From Azolla caroliniana (lineage: Eukaryota > Polypodiophyta): a DNA stretch of 64,000 nt. Made by a program: the position numbers and the translations under genes. Under the pieces are notes generated by a model. The model worked only from the letters and a program-made list of their open reading frames with translations. It searched no databases and was not told the DNA's origin. The DNA lies in assembly GCA_043228905.1 (NCBI GenBank), contig JBHGNT010000013.1, forward strand, positions 13,888,001 to 13,952,000, written 5' to 3'. Of the stretch, positions 51,701-63,007 are shown one piece after another. Each line of letters opens with the position of its first letter. Positions within the stretch are counted from its first letter, which is position 1.

Positions 51701-52597
51701 CATTTGAAAAGAATTTATACTTTTGAATAGACATTCAAAACTTAGAATGAACAATACACTGGGAAATTTAGTGTTTTTTGTCTGTATCTTTGATTGGTTC
51801 AAGCTATGGGAAGGGTCTATTCTTGGTTAAATTAATGGTATCATCTTACATCATTACATTGGGACTTGATGATAAGGATGACACTATATCTAGAATAGAT
51901 ATTCTAAACTATAGTGAAAAAGCCAAAAACTAATACTATTTATGATAAATCATATTTGAACATAATTGTTAACCCTATTGGATCCTGTAACGAAGTTGTT
52001 GAGACTTTATATGCGGTTACAAAATTTGTCTGTGCTACATTTTCCTGATAAAAAATGTTGTTTTGTAAGGTACATTTTTTATGCTTTGTATGCGATCTTC
52101 ATAGTTTTTTTATTGCAACTATTAGATTGTGACTCATTTTTTTGCCATTTCACAGGAAAAACCCAATTTTTTCTGGCCTCTAAATCTGGATTAAGTTTGA
52201 GAGGTTGATATGGCAACTCTTTTATCACCTCATGTTCAATACACCTATTCATCTTATTCACTTCTTCAACCATGTGCTAGTTTTGTACCAATGGTAATTG
52301 GCTTTTTGTTTAATTTAATTTAATTTAGAGTGCACTAGATCAGTTTGAGATTGTGGTTGTACTGCCAATATGATGGTCTTTAAAGTTGATCGATACGATG
52401 AATGGTGTTGAAGGAGGTTACATAACAGCCTTATTTAGTGGCATAAGATCAGTGGTCCTCCTAGAAGAATAAAGGAGAGTAAAAAGAAAAAAAAGGCACA
52501 AACAAAAATCCAGAAAATGAAAATGAATTGCTTTCCAATTTAGTCTTCAATGTGATGCAGAAGGTTGTCATCCAAATTGGACGAGAGAGAGAGAGAG
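48491..52597. other. AT-rich spacer, no gene seen
   Basis: No open frame with recognisable motifs. It contains a GA microsatellite (about 48700-48735) and, near 48915-49055, a weaker relative of the dispersed repeat (GGCCGAAATGGCATATGAGAC). It lies between the two inverted repeat copies and could be the inside of a DNA element, but no transposase was found. Confidence 0.5.
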
Positions 52598-52724
52598 AGA
52601 AAGAAAAAAAGAAAGATATATTAACATCTTCTAAGACCAAATTGGCCCGTGAGACAATTGGTTTACAATAAAAATGGGGTATTTACCCATTCATCGAAAG
52701 TAAAAATAAAAATAAAATAGAACA
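52598..52724 (+). repeat. Dispersed repeat, partner of 48365
   Basis: Preceded by a GA run. Contains TATTAACATCTTCTAAGACC, CCGTGAGACAATTGG and GGGTATTTACCCATTCATCG. Further relatives are near 48915 and 55545. Confidence 0.65.
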
Positions 52725-52845
52725 TAAGGTAAAGAGTTCTAGCAAAAAAATAAACATGTTCTATAAGGAAATGACTTTATACTAGGCCTAGTTTCATTTC
52801 CATCCTAGTCTCTCGAAAAGAAGCAGGAGATCAAAGGGTTTTGGT

Positions 52846-53067
52846 GTGGAGGTGGCCCATGGTCCCTATGTAAAAGATACTGCAACCATAGTTGCTAGGC
52901 GGCGTAGCTCACATTCCCTTATCTTCTTAATTGTTTCTACTCCACGTCGAGTTGCTTTGAAGCCTGACATCCTAGGGCGTTTGGTTGTTCTTTGCATTTC
53001 TGCTTCCTCAAGAGAGAGGCTGAGTGGTGTAGGTGTGTCCACATTCATCGTCTCCCCTTGTTCCTGA
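52846..53067. other. Short stretch open on both strands, identity unknown
   Basis: The plus-strand frame encodes 73 residues rich in Arg, Ser and Val with few acidic residues, somewhat like an organelle targeting peptide. The minus strand of the same bases (52866-53048) is also open, with a basic stretch KRPRMSGFKATRRG. I recognise neither. It could be a first exon for the DNL-finger gene downstream, the tail of the LINE on the minus strand, or neither. Confidence 0.25.
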
Positions 53068-53186
53068 AAATTGTATTAGTTACATGTTGGTGAATATTAA
53101 AATGAGTATGGTTAACATTTTGTAGTTTTTCTCCCTATGTTTTAGCTCTAAGATATATCTACCTAGTCTCTTTATATGCGGGGTAT

Positions 53187-55430
53187 CTAATAGTTTGGAG
53201 AGAGTCCTAGTATGGCTTGGTATTTCGCCCTTATCTCACTATAAGTTGGACTCTTGCATATAAAGTGATACTTATCCTCTATCTCTATGTGACATAACCT
53301 ACATAGCCTTTCCTCTCTAGGGACTCCATTAGTACGACCATTCTCAATCTCAAGTTGGTGAGATGATATCCTAAGTTGTCCAATGGCCACCCTTAGTGCA
53401 TTTGTCAAGAATGTATCTAGATATTTTGGTTGTGTAATAAAACCTAGCTTAGAGAAGTGCATAAAGTGTTCCTTATAGTACAACATTTTAGATGGGAATG
53501 GCTCTCGTGGGGTGATCCATTTATATCGTGTATAAATTTGCCATATTTCTTGGCGTATTACTTTATTACAGTCGACATGAGAGATTAAAGTTTGATCAGT
53601 CTCATGGTTGTACTTAAGGGGAGGTAGGTTATTAATGTCTATGCCATTTGCAAGTAACCAATGCACTACAATGCTATACCAAGAGCTACCATCTCCGGAC
53701 TCATAGGGATTGGGATGCCTCAAAAGCTTGACGGGATATCTGATCTTGTGGTTGGCTATGTATCCTATGAATAAAAACTACCAATTGGAAGAGTGCTTCT
53801 ACTAACATTGGGGTCAGACTGAACTCTGCTTTAATAATGTCATGTGGTACTGTCGATTTGCTTCAAAGTTGACGTGATAACATCATCACCAAAGGTCTCT
53901 CAATTGTGTCCACATGAAGGACGGTAGATCTAGAGCCCATACAACTAATGCATACATGAGTGAAGGGGTCACTAATGAGTCAAAGGGCCATCCCTTAGTC
54001 CGTGGCTCTTGAAAGTATGCCTGGCAACATTGTCTCTCTAAGAGAGAGGGATGCATACCCTCTTGTTAGCCTATCTTTGGCTGCTTGGGTCATCGAGAAT
54101 TAACCTGAACGAGCACTAAAAGTGACCCAGATATACATATGGTCCAACTACCTCGACTGGTTTATGAGAGAGTAGGTGACACTTACTCCTAACTCGAGAC
54201 GATGTGTGAAAGATAAGGGCTTTAGTTTTTGTTAGATTCACTACCAATCCTAATTGTGTGCAAAAATCATCTAGGGCATTAAGGTGCTTTTGTGGGTCGT
54301 GTTCAAACTCCGAGAGCAAAACTATGTTGTCAGCATAGAGTAAGAGACTAACTTGCGTGCCCCCAATGGCTACTCTGTTGCCTCCCTTACGAGCAATAAA
54401 ATCAGTGATCTCATCAATGTAGATCCCAAAAAGAGTCGGTGATAGGGGGCAACCCTGTTTTACGCCAATGGTGTTGGTGAAGCAATCGGAGAGGCCACCT
54501 GGGCATTTGACGCACCCAGAGACTTGCTCATATAGAGCATAGATGGCCCAAATCATGTCATTTGGTATCTCCAAGCTTCGAAGCCTATCAAACAACTGTG
54601 TCAAAGGCTTTGCAGAAGTCCACAAAGCAACAATATAGTTTCTTCTTGCGAGCCTTCGTCTTGGTCAATTAAGCATCTTAGTGTGAAGATATGGTCAATA
54701 GTGGAGAAGGCTCGTCTAAAGCCAGCCTGCTCAGGTGCTCGAAGGCTTTCGGTCTCCATATAATCACTAAACTCTACTTCCATTATTGCATCATATAGTC
54801 TATCGAGTGTATGACCTATCATGATGGTCCTATATGATTTTGGGTCCATTGGGTCCCCTCCTTCATGTATAGGGGCCACTGTGTTCATGGTCCATTGTGG
54901 TGGAAAACCCTCGGCGAGGGCGTGGTTGAAGATTAGAGTGAGAAAAGGAGCTATGCACTCTTGAGCATATATGATGTGTTCGCTCGCAATCCTGTGTGGT
55001 CCATGGACTTCCTATCTTGTAAATTTTTTATGACCTTCGTGACCCTAGAGGTCATGAAAAGTGTCCCCTTGGTGGGTCGAGGTGTGGAAGGCATTGGAAT
55101 GGGTGGTGGGTTCGGGACGTGCTAGAGTCTCTTTGTATATGTGTGCCAAGTGTGGGGATCCTCAATGGGTGTTTGTGGTCTCGGTTCCCGTAGTCTCTTC
55201 CATGCAAGGGCGCAATCCCTACTCATGAGCATGTAGTAGAGTTCCCTATATTGAGATGCTTCCCAAGCTCATCTTTTACAACGTGTCATCTTGCACATCT
55301 CTTTGCAAGCCTGTATTGAGGAAATAGTACCACTAAGTCGTGACACTTTAAGTTGTCTATACAAAGCTCTACAATCTTCATCATACCACCTATTCTGTAG
55401 CATAGACCCTATTCTATTTTGATTGGAGTG
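53187..55430 (-). mobile_element. Decayed LINE (non-LTR retrotransposon) with RT and C-terminal zinc finger
   Basis: Minus-strand pieces in order: 55200-55430 (NRWYDEDCRALYRQLK, then YRELYYMLMSRDCALAWKRL), 54601-54888 (MDPKSYRTIMIGHTLDRLYD and PEQAGFRRAFSTIDHIFTL), 54116-54625 (RT core with GVKQGCPLSPTLF and LLYADNIVLL) and 53187-53723 (tail with CRLCHIEIEDKYHFICKSPTY, an RT-associated zinc finger). The catalytic Y-A-D-D reads Y-A-D-N, and the frames are broken, so it is inactive. The endonuclease part is not seen and the element is probably 5'-truncated near 55430. Confidence 0.85.
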
Positions 55431-55545
55431 TTTCATGTATGGGAAGCTACTAATTGCTGCTGAGTGAAGGATGCGCGTGAGTTAACATCTTTTAATTGGA
55501 GTGTTTCGCGTATGGGAAGCTACTAATCGCTGCTGAGTTAACATC
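55424..55545. repeat. 71-bp duplication at the truncated end of the LINE
   Basis: ATTGGAGTGTTTC..GTATGGG followed by AAGCTACTAAT.GCTGCTGAG occurs at 55424 and again at 55495, each followed by GTTAACATCTTTTAA. The second copy leads straight into the dispersed repeat at 55538. Confidence 0.75.
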
Positions 55546-55670
55546 TTTTAAGAGGCCAAAATGGCCTATGAGACCAAATAAGAGATTACATCTCAAGTGT
55601 TGTCTCGTCTTTGAGAACAAATCAAAATAAAATAAATATTACACAATAAATATAAAAGTAAATAACATGA
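55538..55670 (+). repeat. Dispersed repeat, third copy
   Basis: GTTAACATCTTTTAAGAGG, CCAAAATGGCCTATGAGACC and TAAATATTACACAATAAATA relate it to the copies at 48915 and 52598. Confidence 0.55.
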
Positions 55671-55977
55671 AAAGAAAATTAATGAGGGAATCTGGTTTTT
55701 GGCACATGTGAGATCCTCAAGTTAGGTATATTGTGGCTTTTGTCTTTGAAAGATCTCTAGCATAGGTCCATCCAGAATGGAAATGTCTCCGAAGCGAGGG
55801 AAGCACCTACGATGGCGGGAGATAAAGGCTTTTATCTGTCGATGACAAGGGTGTTGAGGTCATGGTCCATGGGGCTGAGAGAGAGAGAAAGAGAGAGAGA
55901 GAGAGGTCTTATGTGCTTGCTATTTTAGCTCTTATTAGTTCCAGAATAATTTGATTGGCGATAGGGTAAATCCTTAT

Positions 55978-57318
55978 ATGACTGTGATGCATGTAAATTG
56001 TCAGCGGCAATCTTCTACAGTAACCACATTGGAGTTTCGAGAATTTCGATCAAGAAGCCAATCTGTAATTTACAAGAGGCACAAACAATTCATTTTGAAT
56101 AGTAACTTGCGACATATAACAGGTATAGTGGAATGTTTTCATTGACTATTTCCAACTTATAAGGCAACATTAGCCTTGGATTTTGGTTGGTTTTGGGAGT
56201 TTTATAGGCAACTTTTTTGTCATGGAAGAGATATGACTTCATTTTGATGCCTTCTTTTTTGTCTTTCAAAGAGTATTAATTTCTAGCAATCTGCCATGGT
56301 AAAATGGGGAAGTAGTGTGTATAGCTGTTGTTAACAGGATATAAAAATACTGGAATTTTTTTTGGTTCTCATTATTTACTATTGTTTGGTCTTCTCTATC
56401 TTTTAATGATTTCAATCCTTTGTTGACTTTTTTAACTTTTTTGCTATTATCGGAATGACTTATATCCTTCGTCATTTCTTCTTTTTCTCACACTAATCAG
56501 AAGGCCAAGCATGTGACTGAAGGTTTTGTTTGTTTCATCTCGTCTTTCATTCCTTTATCAGCAGTGTTAACTTCCTTGTCTGGCAAAACACCTGATGAAA
56601 GAGATAATTTAGCTGATGCTGAAGAGAATGTAAGCTCGAATTGAATTATAAATTATATTTATTCTCTTTTGTCATTTTGTTTCACTTTGTTTCTAAGTGG
56701 TTGATAGTGTTGCTATTAGGAAATAAAGTTGGACTTGAATCTTCCAAGGAGAAAACTTCAAATTTCATTTACATGTAATGTATGTGGAGTGAGAAGTCAA
56801 AGACTGGTCAATCCTCATGCCTATGCACGTGGCACTGTCTTTGTACAGGTCTGTCTTTTTGTCCTGGTAATAGGACGAACTTTCTTTTTGGTTTCCATTT
56901 TCCGTGTATCCTTTTTTTAGAAAGCAAATCTATACTGTCATTAGATAGTAAAACGACATTGTGTCGAAACATTCATTAAATGTTAGTGTAATACTCTCTG
57001 AGTCAAAATAAAATGAAGATAAACCTTAGAGCATTTTTTTAGACTTAAATCCAAGCGAGATTATAAAAGTGTATGCTTTTTAGATGACATCATATATATA
57101 TATCCTGATCAAGGCATATAAAGGCAATGCTGTCACATTATACTTAGCACATAATGAATCATCTTTAGATTGAGGTTTTGGCATTGAACTAAAGGTTCAT
57201 CGTGCTATGACAGTGTGCTGGATGTGAAGTGTATCATCAGCTAGTTGATAACTTGAAGCTTATCGAGGAGTATGATTTCAGGAAAGAGGTTGAGGTTGAG
57301 CAATCTGAGATGGATTAG
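55978..57318 (+). CDS. DNL-type zinc-finger protein (Hsp70 escort, Zim17/Hep type), 4 exons
   Basis: Small organellar protein whose relatives keep mitochondrial or plastid Hsp70 soluble. Exons: about 55978-56122, 56565-56629, 56720-56848, 57214-57318 (stop TAG); the phases match at every junction and give 147 residues from the ATG at 55978. Exon 3 holds FTCNVCGVRSQRLVNP and AYARGTVFVQ; exon 4 starts CAGCEVYHQLVDNLKLI, giving two C-x2-C pairs and the defining D-N-L triplet. The tail is EEYDFRK plus an acidic end. The frame is open upstream of 55978 to a possible acceptor at 55938, so a further 5' exon may exist. The N-terminus is Ser/Arg-rich, fitting a transit peptide. Confidence 0.85.
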
Positions 57319-60300
57319 GGCAGACGCATGTCTAGTCATTTTATAGCTGGAGTGTATATGGATGGACAGTCTATAACTCTATAAAGTTGAAATATGTGGA
57401 AATAAGTATCGGTGATCTTTCAAAAGGCGCTACCTCTTGTATTAGTGTTCATGCTTTTACCATTGGGTGGGTGAATCATTGAGTATGATGTATGTTGATA
57501 AATTTGTGAAGGAACCAAGTTACAACCATTGTTACAACTTACAATTGAATTTCCCCATAGTGCTTTAGGTCATTGATTCGTTCTAGTTTTGCCAAAGTAT
57601 CACGATTCTCTCAAAGTGCCTTGAATCTTTAATCTCTCTCTCTCCAGTGTTAGGTAAAATAACCAATCAAATTTCTCTTCTTTCACTCAAGAGTCCTTTT
57701 ATTTCCATCAACGAATTCTATGTGACTAAAATATAGCAGGATGTGCTTGTATGTGTCTTATTTTTCAAACAAATATGAAGTAGGTTGGGGAAGGTGCAAA
57801 AGAAAATATTAAAGATTTTTCACAGTTGGTACCCTGACAGAGGGTTTGGCGTTCCAAAATGAGGGCTAGCCTCACTCTTAATCTCTTATTGTCAAGCAGT
57901 AGAAACAAAGAACAAGGGCTATAATCCTCATGGTCTTGTAAATGCCAATTGTTGGAGTCATAAGAGGATAGGTTCTTTCAAGGTATAACTCTTTTCATGT
58001 ACTAAAATCTTTTGTGCATGAGAACTTGGATCTAATATTGTCTTTTCTTCTATCAAGTTGTCTTGCATGATTGGTTTTATTGAACATTTAGTATTGAGTC
58101 CTGTGTCAAACATTACAATTGATTTTTTGTAATTAAAAGGAGTACCACGTATTTAAGTTATTCTTGTACATAGTTGTGTAGCAAGAACTTAAGAGAGGAC
58201 TCAAGTATATATGAGAAAGTTACTAAAACATGCTCAAAAGGTTTAGAAGCTCAAGAAACATACTTACTCATTTTCAAAGTCACCTATATATGCCCCATCC
58301 AAAAGTATACATGTAGGTATATAACATGAAGATATGTGCTCTTAACAACGAGCATGTCATTAATCAATGTCGATTGATCATCGATCTAAGTATCACACTT
58401 CTGCCCAAAGGAAGAAATTTGACTCACATATTAAGCTTCAACCTAGAGGAAGACTTGACAACGGAAAATGACACATGTCAAAAAAGAAGAAGGGGGGGTG
58501 GAACACACATCCATGTGAGAGTGTCATTAAGGCCCTTGGAAGAAATTGGGATTGGGTTAGTTAGAGTACCTATCGAGCCTATGAAGGTAGATTTGATGGA
58601 GATGTGAGAAAACATATGTCATTTGGTCAAACCCAAACCTAGACCAAACCGAATTGAACCACTAGAGCTCTGGATGGGACACAATGCCAATTCAATTAGT
58701 CACAATGCATATATATTATTAATTTCACAAGATTCACATACACAACGATTATTCGGCTTCCAGGCTCATTTTTAAATGAACAAGAAGAATAAGGCATGTA
58801 ATATCAATCTCCAACATTCTTGACCCTTGCTTAGTTATACTAGCCAAGGTCATTCTTGCCATTATTGTTCAAGAGAATGGCATGACATTCTAATCAACCA
58901 TCCACCTTAAATATATTTGCTCTAAACTTTTGCGTGTGACCCCCTTTGAATGTGGTACTACCATTGCTAAGTTTGGTCATGAGATCATCAAGTAGATTAG
59001 GTTGCCAACTATCTATCAACATTGTGACAACTTACAAATAGCAAAACTAGAGTGGGTTTGTATTTTCGAGTTTCATTCAAGCAGGGTCATCATTGGCTAC
59101 CAATCCTTCATGTCAAATTTGAACAACATATTCAAGGTGTAAGTGCATTGTCAAAGCAATATCCTAGTGACAAGATCGTATAGAAGGTTGTGCATTATTT
59201 AATGTAAGATTATAGCCTTTCACATTAGCTACCTATGATAACCAAATGACGAACATGCAAGGTCCAAGTAGTAAGCATGCATTGATGCTTGGTGGCAACC
59301 AAGCATAAGCCTACACATGCATTTAGAGAAATGATAAGCTTGTCAAACTATTTTAGCTCAATGCTAGTCTTTGGCATAATCTTATTGCGAATTTCTTTTT
59401 CATTATTTTCCTTTTTCAATCTAGTATTTCTTTTTGCATCAACTCTAATCATTTGAGTCGGAATACCATTTCTTCTATTATTAAACTTTACATAGCCATG
59501 GAATTTATCAGTATGAATATAGGTGTAACAATATATACATTTAATAAGATTCACGGTAGTGCTTTACCACTTATTAAGAAAAACAACAAAATTATGCACA
59601 ATACACCACAAAATTTTTAACATGGAAGACTCTTGAGGGATAAAAAAACACATGACCAAGTTTAGAAACAATTCAATATCAACGTATAAAATTCTCAAAG
59701 TTCCACTCTAAATATATTAGAGTACAATGTAAAGAAGAAAGTTGTGGGATGATGGCAATGGGGTTTGAAGCATATTTGTCATGATGAGAAGATGAGTGGT
59801 GATGGTGTGAGGGCTGAAGTAGATCAAGAGGGGATGAGGAAACATTTTTCACTTACTTTGTTGTTATTTGCACAGGATGAGATGAGATGAGATGATGTGG
59901 ACTGAATGAAGCAATTTGTCTGTTTTTAGGAGGGATGATGGTGGGGGGGGCGAAGCAGATCTTGAGGGGATGAGAAACATACTAGACTCATTTTGTTAAT
60001 TGTACAGGACCTTGGTAGTAAGCGACAAGATAGTTGATGCGGACCGAATGAAGCATAATTTTGTTTTGTGTTAAGGTTGACTGAAGATGGTGTGGGGATC
60101 GAAGCAAATGATGTGAGGTGACGAGGACAAAGATCATCTTGTTTTATAGGGAGATTAATTACAAGTACATTTTCAATGTTCGTGGAGATGAAGGACATGG
60201 TCGTTTCGATATGGGAGATGATAGATGGGCGTTATCCCAAGCATCATGGATTGTTTTTGTGTCTTCAACTACAGCAGTTGAAGAAGATCTTGACGCACAA

Positions 60301-62420
60301 AACATTTGCCAAATAGCAACACCTAGTGGACATCCAGGTGATGGTAAACAACTTCAGTATATGTGGAACCAAATGTTGAGTTTTTAGACTACCATCCATG
60401 GTGGACAACTAGGGTATGTTGAATATGATTACCACCAAGATATGTATTCTCTAGGACCGTTTATATTTGGTCCTTTTTTATTTTATGATAGATACTTGTG
60501 GAGTGGAAACTATTATGTACAATTTGTAGATTGCCTTTGGCATTGTTAATTTTAATACCAATGGAGCATATATGGAAAAATAAAATAAAAAAATAAAACG
60601 TCTACTAATAACTTAAAGTCAATTAATGAGACACAAAAGACAACCAAGACTCAAAGCACGTGGCTAGTGACAAAGCCAGTGTTCTACTCTCTAACGGAAA
60701 TATACCCGCTTTCCCCCTTTTTCTCACTTTTAAAAAGTGAGTATAGATATGTAAATACATGTTAAGTGTGAGCCTTTCCACACTGTATTAAAAAACAAAA
60801 GATGGGCGTCCAGGGCCCATTCACATACCTAAGTAGTGTGGCCAAAATACTAACAACAATGTCAATTTTGAGGATCTCTAAACCAAGTGCCACATTCCAA
60901 TCAAAGAAGCTCACATTCATTTGGTTGGATATTCCTCAAGACCAGAGGTGTTCATGGGCCAATTCAATCTTGAGGCTATGAAGTAATATGACTTTTCATA
61001 AAGAACCAGAATCGTTGAATAACATTGTACAATGTTATAATCACTTATTTGAATGATGTCCCGAGAACAACACCACCTTTAGGGCCTGTGCAATTCCATT
61101 TTGATAGAAGGCCCTAGTTTAATGGAGATCAAGAGGGCATTTTATTTGGAACCATTCTTTGAAGTTGGGAAGCAACAACATCCAGCAAACCCTGTAGTAG
61201 TAATGCATGGAAATGCTATATTAGAGTGCTTTGCCTAAAAGGATTTACAATGAACTATCCAAATGTGGCCAAAAACCCTTCATAAACCTCATATAAACAT
61301 ACTAGATAACTTTGGCTCATGCTAAATTGGGACTTTTGAATCATTATTATGAGGCCATGCTAAAGACGTGCTCAAGGCACTAATGTGCCAACTTTTTGGT
61401 ATATATTTGCACAATGGGAAAATGTTCAAAGCAGTAATGTGCAAAACCAATGAGTTATACATATAGTTAGTACATGGAATGTAGGTTAGCTTGTTCTCCT
61501 TGTAAGATGTATGTAGTTACAATACTCCCTGTTTATAAAGCTTGTTCTCAAATAAGCAACCTAATTTGTGCATTGTGGACAACACAAAACATAAAGATAA
61601 TCTATGTATTAGGTTAAGATTTATGGAGGACATTAGTCTAGAATGGCCCTTTATGTGAGAGATAAGTTGAAACCCATGGGTGATTCAATGCAATATATAT
61701 GGTCCATTACTAAGTTCTCACATCTACCAAATGCTGAAAATGGCATGGTACACAAATTATTAGAGCTCATTACAAGCTCATGGGATTAATGGGAACCCTT
61801 GTTGGCTGGCCCTTAATGTGAGAGATAAGTTGAAACCCATGGGTGATTCAATGCAATATATACGGTCCAAGTTACTAATTTCTCACATCTGACAATTGCT
61901 GAAAAATGGCATGGTACACGAATTATTAGAGCTCATTGCAAGCTCATGGGCTTGATGGGAACCCTCGTTGGCTTGTCTTATAAGTGAGATGGTCATTCAC
62001 TTTCCAAAGGATTGGTGTATATTTTTATGTAGCTACTAGCAATTTTTCAGAGTTCATTAAGACATTAGTCCACACTTTTTACCTTACATTCCATCAAAGG
62101 AAAACCTAGCAACATGAGTGACGTCTTCAAAGAATATTATATTTACTTTTACATTCAGTTAGCCAATTCCATGATTTAGAGATATCTCCCCAATGCATCA
62201 CATTCAAGGTACATATTGTAGTGAGTGTAGCATGCATACATACACAAGTAGCATGCAATGACCTCGTATCATATTCAAAGTAAAATCGAACTAAATAAGG
62301 AATGGCAAAGGGAGCATAGAGTAACATAGTGCTCTACCCAAGCTTTGTCATTTCAATGAAAAGGGAAGAAACAAGAAAGAGTGTAGAGCAACATAGAGCT
62401 CTACCAAAGCTTTCTCATTT
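57319..62420. other. Intergenic region with tandem duplications, no gene seen
   Basis: AT-rich. A 163-bp tandem duplication lies at about 61645-61977 (GATAAGTTGAAACCCATGGG begins each copy). A degenerate repeat with a period near 140-150 bp lies at about 59790-60110 (GAAG(C/T)AGATC..GAGGGGATGAG and GAATGAAGCA). One open frame, 60118-60387 (+), has no recognisable family and I do not call it a gene. Confidence 0.55.
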
Positions 62421-62424
62421 CATT

Positions 62425-62670
62425 TAATTGTGATTGCGGTTGGAATTAGTGTTATATGAGAGGCCATTTCATCACGGTTGTAGTTATTGCCTATGGAATT
62501 AGGGTTAAGTGAGAAGCCAGTTCCTTGTCATCACAGTCGTTGCCATTGCATTTACGGTTTCCTGACATACCATTTCATTGAGGTGGCAGTTGTTGGAATT
62601 ATGGTTATGTGAGATGTCTCATTTGTGCTGCTGGTTCTTGTGGTTGGAATTACAGTTATTTGAGATGTCG
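62425..62670. repeat. Degenerate tandem repeat at the bZIP 3' end
   Basis: The word TTGGAATTA(C/T/G)(A/G)GTTAT.TGAGA.G recurs at about 62440, 62497, 62595 and 62643 (plus strand). The bZIP stop codon lies in the last copy. Confidence 0.7.
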
Positions 62671-63007
62671 ACCATTATTTGATGTCTGATAGAATTGTGA
62701 GCCCATTGTTTGTGCCGGTACTTGGCTTGAAGTTGCGACCTTGAGCCTTTGGACCTCCTCTCTTAGAGCTTCATTCAAAGCTGAGTAATCAAGATAAAAA
62801 CGAAACGAATGGGATAAGATTCTATGACACATGAATGATTATTTTGTATATATATATATTAGACAAAAACATGCGCAAGACAATAATGTGCTGACTATTG
62901 GGATGGCTTAAAATGCCCTTACATTCACGAAGCTGAGCCTGTTGTTCCATAGCTTGAAGCCTGAGTTTGAGCTCATTATTCTCATTAAAAAAACATGTAG
63001 AGTCCCT
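62656..63007 (-). CDS. bZIP transcription factor (VIP1/RF2b class), last two exons
   Basis: Minus-strand exons 63007-62923 and 62780-62656 (TAA). The first encodes RDSTCFFNENNELKLRLQAM then EQQAQLRE; the second SLNEALREEVQRLKVATSS. This heptad-repeat sequence is the characteristic leucine zipper end of the plant group I bZIP factors (VIP1, RF2a/b, PosF21). The splice sites are GTAAGG and CTCAG, with phase 1 at the junction. The basic DNA-binding region and N-terminus must be upstream, beyond 64000 or in an exon I could not find between 63008 and 64000. The tail after the zipper is short, about 25 residues, ending in a tandem repeat; relatives have longer Gln-rich tails, so a premature stop is possible. 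Confidence 0.8.

Noticed and set aside
60118-60387. 89-codon plus-strand frame
   Set aside because: No recognisable family, no splice or promoter context. It could be a fragment, but I cannot support a gene.
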